Assembly: GCF_018383905.1 (NCBI RefSeq) | Contig: NZ_JAGYWA010000005.1 | Span: 1-64,000 of the forward strand | Direction of reading: 5' to 3' | DNA: 64,000 nucleotides | From: Flavobacterium branchiicola | GTDB lineage: Bacteria > Bacteroidota > Bacteroidia > Flavobacteriales > Flavobacteriaceae | Program-made: the position numbers and the translations under genes | Notes under the pieces: generated by a model | Databases searched by the model: none | What the model was told of the DNA's origin: nothing | Seen by the model: the letters and a program-made list of their open reading frames with translations, nothing else | Part shown: piece by piece, positions 52,769 to 62,058 of the stretch | Numbering within the stretch: the stretch's first letter is position 1 | Layout: every line of letters starts with the position of its first letter

Positions 52769-54418
52769 TTATTTTCCACTTTCGATAAACAGTAAAGCGC
52801 GATCTAGAACCTCGTCTTTTCCTTCCTGAATTCCTTTTATGGTTGGTTTTATTTCAATATCAGGAACAATTCCAATTCTTTGTGTTTCTCTGCGGTCTGG
52901 ATAGTAAACACCTAGTCCCGTAAATCTTGAATAAAAGGCTTTCATTAAATCAAAATCACTGACATTTCCATCTGCACCGGCAGTTTGGCTTCCAATAATA
53001 GTCGTATTTTCCGCTGTCTGAAAACACATTGCAGTCCATTCTGACTGACTTATTGAGCATTCGTTTAATAAAACTATCACTTTACCTTTGTAATTGTTTT
53101 TATTATTTGCGCCTGATTTTGTTCCTTCTACCCATCTATATTTTCCAGGATAATTCAAATATGGTGCGGTGTAAATGGCAAATAGTTTTTCTTCATTATT
53201 TAAAAATGATGAAACCTCTTCGAAAGTTCCATTTGGATAGTTACGCATATCAAATACAATAGCTTTGGCCGACATTAATTTTTCAATCATTAAAGGAACA
53301 TGTATCGTTTTTAAATTGCCCATGTTGACATAACCAATATTCTTATCCAGCATTTTAAACTTTACTTTTTTAGGAGCGCTTTTCATGAACTCATTTCTAT
53401 GAGAATCGCGATATTCATAATATTGTAATACTCTTGAAGAGTATTTTGAATCTTTTAAAAATTCTAATTTCGCAGAAACTGTATATCCTGATTCAATTAA
53501 TTCGGCAACATCTTTTAAATATCGGGATTCATTTGAAGCACTTACATTTAATCGGTGTTCTGCAATAATTTCTGCAATCGTTTTATCATTCACTTTAGTG
53601 ATAACATCACCAACATTTATATTCTCCGCCTGAGCAAGACTATCAGCCAAAATTTCTGTTACGACCAATTTTTCATCAATAATCTTTGACTTAAATGGAA
53701 AAAATTTTCTTTCTTTTTTTTCATCTGAATATCGATTAAAAACAACATGACTGTCATTAAGTCTGGCTGACAATTTTTCCATTGCATTGTAAAACTCCTC
53801 ATCATTTTTTGATGCTATAAAAGCAGGTAACATTTCTGTTAACGATACATCCCATTTTTTATCCATATGATATTTATATGGAAAATAATATTCTATTAAA
53901 TTCCAATACATAAACATCCCTAAAAGCCTTGAATTTAATTCATCATACTTTAAATTTTGAAAATCTTCATTTTTAACAAAAATATTATCTGCGTCATGTT
54001 TCTCAACATAATACTGTGAACCCTGAAATCTATTTTCTTCGATAAATTTTAGTTTTTTTGAAAGTTTTTTAGAAAATACTTTATTATTAAACCAGCTTAA
54101 ATCGAAGTTTTTATCAAAAATTTCCACCTCTTTTGGAATGATGATTGGCGCAATTTCTTTTATCGCCCCCAAATCGTCAATCCAATTTTCTAAGATTAAG
54201 GAAAACTCTTCTTTGGTTTGGGCTTTTTCAATTTTAGGAAGTTTTTCCAGAAGCTGTTCATCCCAATTTACTTCTCCGCCAGCAACTTTTGGATGATAAT
54301 ATTTCAGGAATCCCCAGACTTTGCAGGTTGCGGTGAGTTTTTCGGTTTCGGTAATTTTGGTAGTGCCAAAGAGGGCTTGATAGAATAGAATAAGGAAAAG
54401 TAAAATAGCTTTTTGCAT
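52769..54418 (-). CDS. Exported S41-family (C-terminal-processing-like) peptidase
   Basis: The product is 549 residues. A signal peptide (about 1-18) precedes an N-terminal helical domain with two WGFLKYYHP/WNLIEYYFP-type repeats, a PDZ domain (about 245-300; INVGDVITKVNDKTI), and the S41 catalytic core. In the core VFDMRNYPNG and VVLLNECSISQSEWTAM carry the nucleophile Ser (Ser-x-Ser-E), followed by IGSQTAGADGNVS. It is probably periplasmic. The substrate is unknown. A repeat-derived terminator follows. Confidence 0.87.
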   Translation of the reverse strand: MQKAILLFLILFYQALFGTTKITETEKLTATCKVWGFLKYYHPKVAGGEVNWDEQLLEKLPKIEKAQTKEEFSLILENWIDDLGAIKEIAPIIIPKEVEIFDKNFDLSWFNNKVFSKKLSKKLKFIEENRFQGSQYYVEKHDADNIFVKNEDFQNLKYDELNSRLLGMFMYWNLIEYYFPYKYHMDKKWDVSLTEMLPAFIASKNDEEFYNAMEKLSARLNDSHVVFNRYSDEKKERKFFPFKSKIIDEKLVVTEILADSLAQAENINVGDVITKVNDKTIAEIIAEHRLNVSASNESRYLKDVAELIESGYTVSAKLEFLKDSKYSSRVLQYYEYRDSHRNEFMKSAPKKVKFKMLDKNIGYVNMGNLKTIHVPLMIEKLMSAKAIVFDMRNYPNGTFEEVSSFLNNEEKLFAIYTAPYLNYPGKYRWVEGTKSGANNKNNYKGKVIVLLNECSISQSEWTAMCFQTAENTTIIGSQTAGADGNVSDFDLMKAFYSRFTGLGVYYPDRRETQRIGIVPDIEIKPTIKGIQEGKDEVLDRALLFIESGK

Positions 54419-54576
54419 TGAACAAATAGGATAAAATAATAGTTTGTTTTTGGTTTGTTAGTGGTATAAAATAAAAATCGAATTTAGATTTAAAAATCCA
54501 AATTCGATTACGGGTTTACGTAAAAAAAGTATGTTTTTTTTTACTATTTTGTTTTCAACTTTATTATAAAGAGTTT

Positions 54577-55530
54577 CTAGCCTAAAGCATCTAAAAGATC
54601 CTGAACTTCATCATAATCTTCATAATTCTGAGAAATGGTTTGCAACAGTCTTTTGCAGGAATCATAGTCTCTTTGTTTTAGTTTGGATAATGCCAAATAC
54701 CAGATTGCTTTTTCTTTGTAAGGAGAATCTCCTGATTTTAATTCATTAAAAACTTCTTCGGCTTTTAAATACTGACTTTGCTCTAATAAAGAGATTCCGT
54801 AGAAATATTGTATTTCGGGTGTTTTCCCTTTTTCGAGAACGGCTTCAAAATGCGGAATTGCCAACGAATATCTTTTACTGTTAAATTCCATTTCTGCTTG
54901 TTTTAAAGGGCCGCCTTCACTTCCTCTTTCGGCAAATGAAGCTTGTTCGGGATCGTTGTAATCTGCAAAAACCGGATTCTGGTTGTAATTAAAAAAGAAT
55001 AATCCGAACAAAATAATAATCGATCCTGCAACCGCAAAATACCATGGTTTTAAACCTGCAGCTTTTGGCTTCTTGTTAAAATGATTTTCTGAAATCTCGG
55101 CAAGATTTTCTTTAAATGCTTGTCTTTCCTGCTCAAATCCAGCTATATTTTCTGTCTGAAGTTCAAAATCTTCAGTCTGGGTAATTAATTCCAGTGCCGA
55201 TTCATTTATAGAGATCACATCTTCATGAACTGTTACACCTTCATTAGATATTTTTTTAAACTCTTTGAGCCATTTTCTTTTGCATAATAAGAGAAAGTAA
55301 GTATCAAATGAACATTTCAGATTTAATCCCTTTGATTTAGCCTGATTAAAAAGCAGCAACAAAACTTCTTCTACTACTGCTTTGGCTTTTTCTTTATCAC
55401 CGGAATTATTGAGAACAAAAAAAACGACTTTGGGCACAAACTTCTCATAAATTGATTCTATAATTTCTGAATCATTTGAAGCGATTCCATCAATATACTT
55501 TTGGTCGCTATGTGTTTTAATTTTATCCAT
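54577..55530 (-). CDS. Membrane-tethered sigma-region-2-like / TPR protein
   Basis: The product is 317 residues. The first 95 (IIESIYEKFVPKVVFFVLNN, FDTYFLLLCKRKWLKEFK) look like region 2 of an ECF sigma factor, with the DNA-binding region 4 missing. A helix-poor acidic linker, one membrane helix (163-180, WYFAVAGSIIILFGLFFF) and a periplasmic tetratricopeptide part (about 208-315) follow. This fusion is unusual. It may act as a sequestered sigma-like or anti-sigma-like protein. The retropepsin gene is divergent, 208 bases away. Confidence 0.65.
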   Translation of the reverse strand: MDKIKTHSDQKYIDGIASNDSEIIESIYEKFVPKVVFFVLNNSGDKEKAKAVVEEVLLLLFNQAKSKGLNLKCSFDTYFLLLCKRKWLKEFKKISNEGVTVHEDVISINESALELITQTEDFELQTENIAGFEQERQAFKENLAEISENHFNKKPKAAGLKPWYFAVAGSIIILFGLFFFNYNQNPVFADYNDPEQASFAERGSEGGPLKQAEMEFNSKRYSLAIPHFEAVLEKGKTPEIQYFYGISLLEQSQYLKAEEVFNELKSGDSPYKEKAIWYLALSKLKQRDYDSCKRLLQTISQNYEDYDEVQDLLDALG

Positions 55531-55649
55531 AAAAAAACTTTTGATCTTATAAAGTTAAAAAAGAATCTTAAATAATTTTAAATATGCGATAACATTTACT
55601 AAATCAGCTTTGTATAAGATTTAAAAATACTTTTTTCGGTTTTATTTTT

Positions 55650-55787
55650 ATGAAGAAAAAATCAGGAAATTATATCTATTATATCGCTAGTTTTTTGATT
55701 CTAATTGGCTTATTTTTGATATTCAATCATTATCTAAAATGGAAAATCTTCACGCAGTTCTCAAAAAAGAGAAATACAAAAAAATAA
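55650..55787 (+). CDS. Possible 45-residue single-pass membrane protein
   Basis: From the ATG at 55650 the frame encodes MKKKSGNYIYYIASFLILIG, then LFLIFNHYLKWKIFTQFSKK and RNTKK: one basic start, one strong membrane helix (about 9-26) and a basic tail. It overlaps the start of the retropepsin gene by 49 bases in another frame. It may be a real small membrane protein, or, with a frameshift, a membrane anchor for the protease. Support is sequence composition only. Confidence 0.4.
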   Translation: MKKKSGNYIYYIASFLILIGLFLIFNHYLKWKIFTQFSKKRNTKK

Positions 55788-56176
55788 AATTTAAGGTTAC
55801 CAAAACGCAGCATCTTCAGATTAAAGCCAAAATCAATGGTATATCCGGAAATTTCATTTTAGATACAGGAGCTTCAAATACCTGTATTGGGTTTGAAAGT
55901 ATTGAACGTTTTGAACTGGCAGCAAAAAAATCAAAAACCAAAGCTTCGGGCGCTGGCGGAACGGGAATGAAAACACAAATTTCTTCTGAAAATAAATTGC
56001 AATTGGGAAGCTGGAAAAACAAAGATTTCAGTATTGTAATTTTTGATCTTTCGCATGTAAATGAAGCTTTAGAATCCTTTAAAGCAAAACCGGTTCACGG
56101 TATTATTGGTGCTGATGTTTTATTGCAGGGAAAAGCGATTATTGATTATTTTAACCATTATCTATACCTTAAATAG
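55739..56176 (+). CDS. Retropepsin-like aspartic protease
   Basis: The product is 145 residues. The catalytic motif is FILDTGASNTCIG (Asp42), with the retropepsin-type flap GAGGTG and the hydrophobic-hydrophobic-Gly motif HGIIGADVL. One catalytic Asp per chain implies a dimer, as in retroviral proteases. It has no signal peptide. Its target is unknown. It is divergent from the sigma-like/TPR membrane protein, which is a conceivable substrate. The small membrane frame overlaps its 5' end. Confidence 0.82.
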   Translation: MENLHAVLKKEKYKKIKFKVTKTQHLQIKAKINGISGNFILDTGASNTCIGFESIERFELAAKKSKTKASGAGGTGMKTQISSENKLQLGSWKNKDFSIVIFDLSHVNEALESFKAKPVHGIIGADVLLQGKAIIDYFNHYLYLK

Positions 56177-56188
56177 AAATTTCAAATA

Positions 56189-56220
56189 AAAAGAGTCTTC
56201 ATTATAATGAAGACTCTTTT
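56189..56220. terminator. Bidirectional terminator between retropepsin and MFS genes
   Basis: aaaagagtcttcat pairs perfectly with atgaagactctttt around tata. Serves both convergent genes. Confidence 0.88.
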
Positions 56221-56233
56221 GTTTATACTATTC

Positions 56234-57472
56234 TTATTTGTTGGTTTCTACTTTTGGAACTGTATGTTTTTTTAATGAAAAATAAGCAACTAATGTACTT
56301 AACAACATCAAAAATCCACCTAAAATAAATGGTGCTCCGGCAAATTTAAAAGGCGCATCACTGTGGGTAAAAAAGTAAAAGGTATTGGCCATCATAGGCG
56401 GACCAATTATAGAAGATGCACTCATTAAACTTGTTAAAGTTCCCTGAATTTCTCCTTGTTCACTTGGTGATACTTTACTGGCTACTACAGATTGTAATGC
56501 AGGACCAGCGATTCCGCCAAGGCAATATGGGATTAAAAACACAAACATCATCCAGCTTTCTGTTGCAAAGGCGAATAATAACATTCCGATTGTATATAAA
56601 GCTAAACCAATGTAAATACTTTTCTCGTTTCCTATTTTTGGGTTGATATATCGAACTAATCCTCCTTGCACTACTCCAACTAATAATCCTATAATTCCTA
56701 ATGAAATTCCGATCATTCGTTCATCCCAATTAAATTGGTATATGGTAAAGAAACTCCAGTTACTTTGTACGGCATGCGAACCTACATACAAAAGGAATAT
56801 TGCAGAAATTAATCCGATTAATTCCGGATGTTTTTTTAAACCTAAAATCGCTCCGACCGGATTGGCACGTTTCCAGTCAAAATCTCTTCTGTTTTCTTTT
56901 TTAAGAGATTCTGGTAAAATGAAAAATCCATATAAAAAATTAACCATACATAAAACGGCTGCTGCATAAAACGGAACTCTTGAACCGTACTGCCCCAATA
57001 AACCACCAATAACGGGACCGATAATAAATCCTAATCCGAACGCGGCTCCAACTAAACCAAAGTTTTTCGCTCTGTTTTCAGCTGTACTTACATCTGCAAT
57101 ATAAGCAGACGCTGTTGTTATACTAGCTCCGGTAACTCCTGCTATAATCCTACCAATAAACAACCAAAGAATTGTTGGTGAAAAAGCAAGCAAAAGATAA
57201 TCCAGAGAAAATCCAAAAAGTGAAATCAGAATAATAGGTCTTCTTCCGAATTTATCGCTCAGATTTCCGATAACGGGTGCAAATACAAATTGAGTTATCG
57301 CATACGCGAAGGTTAACCAGCCACCAATTTTTGCGGCTTCGCTAATATCACCATGAATTAATTCTTCGATTAATTTTGGAATTACAGGAATAATAATTCC
57401 CCATCCGGTAATGTCAATTAACATGGTTATGAAAATGAAACCAATTGCCGCAGATTTATTTTTTTGTAACAT
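56234..57472 (-). CDS. Tet-family MFS efflux transporter
   Basis: The product is 412 residues with twelve membrane helices. MFS signature motifs are GNLSDKFGRRPIILISLFG (loop 2-3), FIGRIIAGVTGASITTASAY and GFIIGPVIGGLLG (motif C of drug/H+ antiporters). The last two match the TCR/Tet family. Drug resistance is possible but the substrate is not proven. The frame extends 74 codons upstream through intergenic repeats, so the start MLQKNKSAAIGFIF at 57472 is used. Confidence 0.88.
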   Translation of the reverse strand: MLQKNKSAAIGFIFITMLIDITGWGIIIPVIPKLIEELIHGDISEAAKIGGWLTFAYAITQFVFAPVIGNLSDKFGRRPIILISLFGFSLDYLLLAFSPTILWLFIGRIIAGVTGASITTASAYIADVSTAENRAKNFGLVGAAFGLGFIIGPVIGGLLGQYGSRVPFYAAAVLCMVNFLYGFFILPESLKKENRRDFDWKRANPVGAILGLKKHPELIGLISAIFLLYVGSHAVQSNWSFFTIYQFNWDERMIGISLGIIGLLVGVVQGGLVRYINPKIGNEKSIYIGLALYTIGMLLFAFATESWMMFVFLIPYCLGGIAGPALQSVVASKVSPSEQGEIQGTLTSLMSASSIIGPPMMANTFYFFTHSDAPFKFAGAPFILGGFLMLLSTLVAYFSLKKHTVPKVETNK

Positions 57473-57524
57473 AGTGGTATTAGTAAGGTGATGCAAATAA
57501 ACGAAAAAGCCGATATTTAATTTA

Positions 57525-57680
57525 AATTCCAATAAAAAAAATCCAAATTCCAATTGTACGAAACTGACAATTTCATTAAAACTGCTTATAATTTTTTCAC
57601 GCAGATTTAAAAAGGATTTTAGCAGATAAACAAAGATTTTTTCTAATGTAATCCACGTGAAAAAAATTAAAAAAATCAAT
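57525..57680. repeat. Composite dispersed repeats upstream of the Tet-like gene
   Basis: attccaataaaaaaaatcca and aattccaattgtacgaaact repeat the word seen at 49392. tcacgcagatttaaaaagga and ttttagcagataaacaaaga match the 'gcagatt' words of 10.1 kb. No gene is present, although frames run through. Confidence 0.6.
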
Positions 57681-57686
57681 AAAAAA

Positions 57687-57720
57687 AATCCCAAATTCCA
57701 ATTAAGGAATCTGGGATTTT
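57687..57720 (-). terminator. Terminator of the RND efflux operon
   Basis: On the minus strand aaatcccagattcc pairs with ggaatttgggattt around ttaatt, followed by ttttt. The stem includes the 'aattcc' word, so the terminator appears built from the repeat. Confidence 0.8.
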
Positions 57721-57739
57721 CAAATCAAAATTAAATCAA

Positions 57740-60700
57740 TTAGTGCGTATGTTTTGGGTTAAAACCGTCTTCGCTTAATTCTGTATGCACATAGTCTGCA
57801 TGCATTTCAGCTTCGTAGTCGATTTTTTCTCCTTTAGAGAATTTATGAATTAATTTCTCCATGATATTATAAATTACAGGAACTACAATCAGGGTTAGGA
57901 ATAAAGAAGAAATTAATCCTCCAATAATTACCCAAGCCAATCCGTTTTTCCATTCAGCTCCAGCTCCAGATGCTAATGCAATTGGGAACATACCAAATAC
58001 CATCGCAATTGTTGTCATCAAGATCGGACGTAAACGAGCGTGATTCGCCTGAATTAATGCCGTTCTGATTGATTCACCAGCTGCTCTTCTTTGGTTGGTA
58101 TAATCGACAAGCATGATCGCATTCTTACATACCAGACCAATCAACATAATGATACCTAAAATGGTAAAGATGTTTAAAGAGTTGTTTGTTAATGCTAATG
58201 CCATCATCGCACCAATAAACGAAAGCGGAATAGCAAACAATACTACGAATGGATGCGCGAAACTGTCATACAAACTCACCATTACAAGGTAAACCAAAAT
58301 AATAGCGGCCAATAAAGCGATTCCTAAAGTACCAAATCCTTCCGATTGGTTCTCCTGGTCACCACCCCAGATGTAGTTTACTCCGGCTGGTTTTTTCAAT
58401 TTATCTAATTTCACTTGCCATTGCTGAACAATTGTTCCAGAAGGAACCCCAACGTTTTGCCCTTTTACGGTTACAGACGCAGATTTATCTCTACGCTCTA
58501 ACTGAGAAGGTCCAGAACCTTCGGTAATATCAGCAAACTGAGACAATTTAATTTGTTGTCCTGCAGCATTGATGAAAATCAAATTACTAACGTCAGTAAT
58601 ACTTTTTCTGTCGAATGCATTGTATCTGATGTTGATATCGTACTCGTATTCTCCAGCTCTGTATTTACCATCTGTGTTTCCACTAAAAGCAGTTTGCATC
58701 GTTAAACCAACTGTTTGAAGTGTTAAGCCTAAAGCAGCCATTTTATCACGGTCTACTTTAACGTTAATTTCAGGATTTCCGTCCTCAACCGTTAATTTGA
58801 TCTCTGTTGTTCCAGGAATTGTACGTAATTCTGCTTCCGCTAATTTAGCAAATGCCATTGCTGCTTCTGTTGAAGGACCCGTTACAATTAATCCTAAAGT
58901 TGCATCTTCGGCAGTACCTAAGATACCTACAGGAACTGTTTTAACTTTTGCTCCAACTAATACTTTTTCTAACTTACGTTTGATTTTTGCTGCATAAACG
59001 TTCGCGTCATCAGTACGGTCTTTTTGCTCAATCATTTTTACGTCGATCTCTGCTTTGTAAGCCGTAGCTTGTGATGCTCCAAAACCTTCAGAAGTTTGTC
59101 CTACCGTTGTAATTTGACTGTGAACATATTCCTGAGCTTTCAAAAATGCTTCTGCTTTTTGTGTCATGAAGTTGGTTTGTTCTAACGAAGCATCTTTTGG
59201 CATCTCGATTTGAACTAAGAACTCTCCACTATCAGAAGAAGCAAAGAACTCTCCTCCAATGAAACCTCCACCCATTAACCCAACGGTTGAAGCAAGGAAC
59301 AATATAATTACGACAATAAATGTTTTTACATAATGATCTAAACACCAAGTCAACAAATGAGAAACCCAATCCGTGAAACGTGTTAAATAGCTTTCGAAAC
59401 CAAGAATAATTCTTCCAAATAAATTCTTTCCTTCAATATGCTCTAATTTTCCGAAACGAGATGATAACCAAGGAATAATAGTAAACGAAGCCAACAATGA
59501 TAACATCGTTGAGATAATTACCGTAACACAGAATTGTGTAATAATGTTTGATACCAATCCAGAACTCATCGCGATCGGCAAGAATACCACCACAATTACC
59601 AATGTAATCGAAGTTACTGTTCCTCCAATTTCTGCAGTTCCATCATAAGACGCACGGATTCTGCTTTTACCCATTTCCATGTGCCTGTAAATATTCTCTA
59701 ATACCACAATCGCATCATCCACAAGAATACCAACAACAAGAGATAATCCTAATAAACTCATTAAGTTTAATGTATATCCCATTAAATAAATTCCGATAAA
59801 CGTTGCAATCAACGATGCAGGAATAGATACCATTACGATCAACGAGTTTCTAATACTGTGCAAGAAGAACAACATTACAAATGCTACCAGAATAACTGCA
59901 ATCAATAAATCGTGAACAACAGAATCTGCTGCTTCAAGCGTAAAGATTGTACTGTCTTTTGCAACTTCTAGCTTAAGTTGATTCTCTTTATAATCTTTTT
60001 CAAGAACTGCAATAGTTTTCAACAAGTGCTCACTTACCGCCACCGCATTTGCATCTGATTGTTTTACAATTTGTAAAACGATGGCACTTTTTTGATCTAC
60101 ACGTGATATTTTTTCAGCAATTTTTTGTGTATCCTGAACATCGGCAATATCACTTAAACGAATTTGAATTCCGTTTTGAGAAGAAACTACTAAGTTTCTT
60201 AATTCTTCAACGCTTTTATATTTACCCGCTAAACGAATTAATATTTTCTGATTACGAGTCTGAATGTTTCCTGTTGGGAAATCCAGATTTGAAGTCAATA
60301 TATTTTGTTGTACCTGAGGAACAGAAAGTCCGTAACCCTGCATTTTTACAGCGTCAAGATTTACCTGAATTTCACGCTCAGAACCACCAATAATATTTAC
60401 CTGCGCCACACCTTGTACACGAGACAAAATTGGAGCAACTTTTTTATCAATTAAGTCATAAAACTCCGCTTCATCCATTTTACCATTGGCACCAAGGGTC
60501 ATAATTGGTAAATCACTCAGCGAGAATTTAGTCAGTGCCGGTGTTTTTACATCATCTGGCAAATCACTAATTATGGCATTAATTTTACGCTGCGCATCAT
60601 TTAGTGAGAAATCGACTTTTGCATTTGATGTCAATGTTATCGAAACAATAGACAAACTCTCATAAGATTTCGAGTCAATCTTTTTTACATTCTCTAAGGA

Positions 60701-60916
60701 TGCAATCGCATCTTCAATTTTTTTGGTTACGGTATTTTCAACCTCACTTGGAGAAGCTCCAGGATAAACAGTAGAAATTGTAATAACGTTTTGTTCAAAT
60801 TTTGGGATCAGCTCGTAGCCCAGTTGGCTGTAGCTGAACAATCCACCAAGAGTCAGAATTGTAAACAATACAATTACTAACGACGGACGTTTTATGGATA
60901 TTTCGGCTAATTTCAT
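57740..60916 (-). CDS. RND-family efflux permease (AcrB/MexB type)
   Basis: The product is 1058 residues, a trimeric proton-driven pump of the inner membrane. It has twelve helices with two large periplasmic loops. Landmarks are KRPSLVIVLFTILTLGGL (TM1), VGILVDDAIVVLENIYRHME with the proton-relay Asp pair (TM4), and GLVCKNAIMLVDYTNQRRAAG with the relay Lys (TM10). Adaptor and TolC genes are directly upstream, completing a tripartite pump. The exported compound is unknown. Confidence 0.95.
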   Translation of the reverse strand: MKLAEISIKRPSLVIVLFTILTLGGLFSYSQLGYELIPKFEQNVITISTVYPGASPSEVENTVTKKIEDAIASLENVKKIDSKSYESLSIVSITLTSNAKVDFSLNDAQRKINAIISDLPDDVKTPALTKFSLSDLPIMTLGANGKMDEAEFYDLIDKKVAPILSRVQGVAQVNIIGGSEREIQVNLDAVKMQGYGLSVPQVQQNILTSNLDFPTGNIQTRNQKILIRLAGKYKSVEELRNLVVSSQNGIQIRLSDIADVQDTQKIAEKISRVDQKSAIVLQIVKQSDANAVAVSEHLLKTIAVLEKDYKENQLKLEVAKDSTIFTLEAADSVVHDLLIAVILVAFVMLFFLHSIRNSLIVMVSIPASLIATFIGIYLMGYTLNLMSLLGLSLVVGILVDDAIVVLENIYRHMEMGKSRIRASYDGTAEIGGTVTSITLVIVVVFLPIAMSSGLVSNIITQFCVTVIISTMLSLLASFTIIPWLSSRFGKLEHIEGKNLFGRIILGFESYLTRFTDWVSHLLTWCLDHYVKTFIVVIILFLASTVGLMGGGFIGGEFFASSDSGEFLVQIEMPKDASLEQTNFMTQKAEAFLKAQEYVHSQITTVGQTSEGFGASQATAYKAEIDVKMIEQKDRTDDANVYAAKIKRKLEKVLVGAKVKTVPVGILGTAEDATLGLIVTGPSTEAAMAFAKLAEAELRTIPGTTEIKLTVEDGNPEINVKVDRDKMAALGLTLQTVGLTMQTAFSGNTDGKYRAGEYEYDINIRYNAFDRKSITDVSNLIFINAAGQQIKLSQFADITEGSGPSQLERRDKSASVTVKGQNVGVPSGTIVQQWQVKLDKLKKPAGVNYIWGGDQENQSEGFGTLGIALLAAIILVYLVMVSLYDSFAHPFVVLFAIPLSFIGAMMALALTNNSLNIFTILGIIMLIGLVCKNAIMLVDYTNQRRAAGESIRTALIQANHARLRPILMTTIAMVFGMFPIALASGAGAEWKNGLAWVIIGGLISSLFLTLIVVPVIYNIMEKLIHKFSKGEKIDYEAEMHADYVHTELSEDGFNPKHTH

Positions 60917-60981
60917 TTCTTTGGCTTTATGCTTTAGGCTTTAGGCAATAAGCTTATGGCTTATAGCTTACAGCTTACGGC
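60917..60981. repeat. 'gctttaggc' word repeat within the RND operon
   Basis: gctttatgctttaggctttaggc followed by aataagcttatggcttatag and cttacagcttacggctt fills the gap between the permease and adaptor genes. It is related to the leuC-leuD gap repeat. Confidence 0.7.
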
Positions 60982-62049
60982 TTATTTAATAATTTCTACT
61001 GTATTTCCGTCTTGTAAGTTAATCTGACCTGTAGTAATTACTTTTTCACCATCAGATAATCCGTTGATGATTTCTACCTGATCTCCTAAAATTCTTCCAG
61101 CAGTTACTTTTTTCAATTTTGCAACACCGTTTTCAGCAACAAAAATTTCATTACTGCTTACACTTCCTACGAATGCATTTCTAGGAACCACCATAAGGTT
61201 TTGTTTTTGCTGTTTAGACGCAAAATTTGCTGTTCCGTACATACCTGCTTTTAAGTCGTTACTTGAATTATTGATAATTTCAATTTCAACCGGGAAGTTT
61301 AAACTTTCATCTGCTTTTGCTGCGATAAATGTAATTTTTCCTGTAAATGATTTATCTGGATAAACACTTGCTGTAACATTAATGTTATCTCCCTTTTTTA
61401 AACTTGCAACCTGATTTTCGTTTACAGTAACTGTTAATTTTAATTTAGAAACATTTACAATATCAAACAAAGCTGTTGCAGGCATTCCAGTAAGAATTGA
61501 TCCTGGCTCGATATATTTTTTATTGATAAATCCGTTGATTGGTGCTTTTACTTTTGTATCTCCAACATTGATGTTTGCTTGTTTTAAATTAGATTCTGCA
61601 TTAGTTAAAGCTAATTTTGCCTGATCTAATTGTTGTCTTGTAACACCACCTGTTTTAAAAGCATTTTCATATCGTGCATAATCAGACTTTGCATTTTGAT
61701 AAACTGCCTGAGCTTGTTGTGCACTTACATTAATAATATCACCTCTCATTGTTAATAAAGTCTGACCAACATGAACGTAGTCACCTTCTTTAGCTAAAAC
61801 ACTAATTACTTTACCTGATTTCTCAGCAGAGAAAGTCAATTCCTGAATTGGAGCAAAGTTTCCGTTTGCAACGAAATCTAAAGAAACTTCTTCTGTTTTT
61901 ACAGGAGTAACTTTTACAGAAACCGCAGCATTTTTCTCTGCAACAATATCAGTTTTCGCCTTATTTTCTTTCTTATTGTTATTTAAAACATATCCAATCA
62001 CACCCAAAGCTGCGATTATGATTACGATTGTTATAATAGTTTTCTTCAT
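60982..62049 (-). CDS. RND efflux periplasmic adaptor
   Basis: The product is 355 residues. An N-terminal membrane anchor (about 4-24) precedes beta-barrel and lipoyl halves (SAEKSGKVISVLAKEGDYVHVG and VKAPINGFINKKYIEPGSIL), a short helical hairpin (about 105-155) and a C-terminal membrane-proximal domain (NGLSDGEKVITTGQINLQDG). It bridges the permease to the TolC-like channel. Co-transcribed with both neighbours (9 bases after tolC). Confidence 0.93.
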   Translation of the reverse strand: MKKTIITIVIIIAALGVIGYVLNNNKKENKAKTDIVAEKNAAVSVKVTPVKTEEVSLDFVANGNFAPIQELTFSAEKSGKVISVLAKEGDYVHVGQTLLTMRGDIINVSAQQAQAVYQNAKSDYARYENAFKTGGVTRQQLDQAKLALTNAESNLKQANINVGDTKVKAPINGFINKKYIEPGSILTGMPATALFDIVNVSKLKLTVTVNENQVASLKKGDNINVTASVYPDKSFTGKITFIAAKADESLNFPVEIEIINNSSNDLKAGMYGTANFASKQQKQNLMVVPRNAFVGSVSSNEIFVAENGVAKLKKVTAGRILGDQVEIINGLSDGEKVITTGQINLQDGNTVEIIK

Positions 62050-62058
62050 TGTAATTAG

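Noticed and set aside
54577..55530. Ordinary ECF sigma factor
   Set aside because: Region 4 is missing and the rest is a membrane helix with TPRs, so it cannot be a standard sigma factor.
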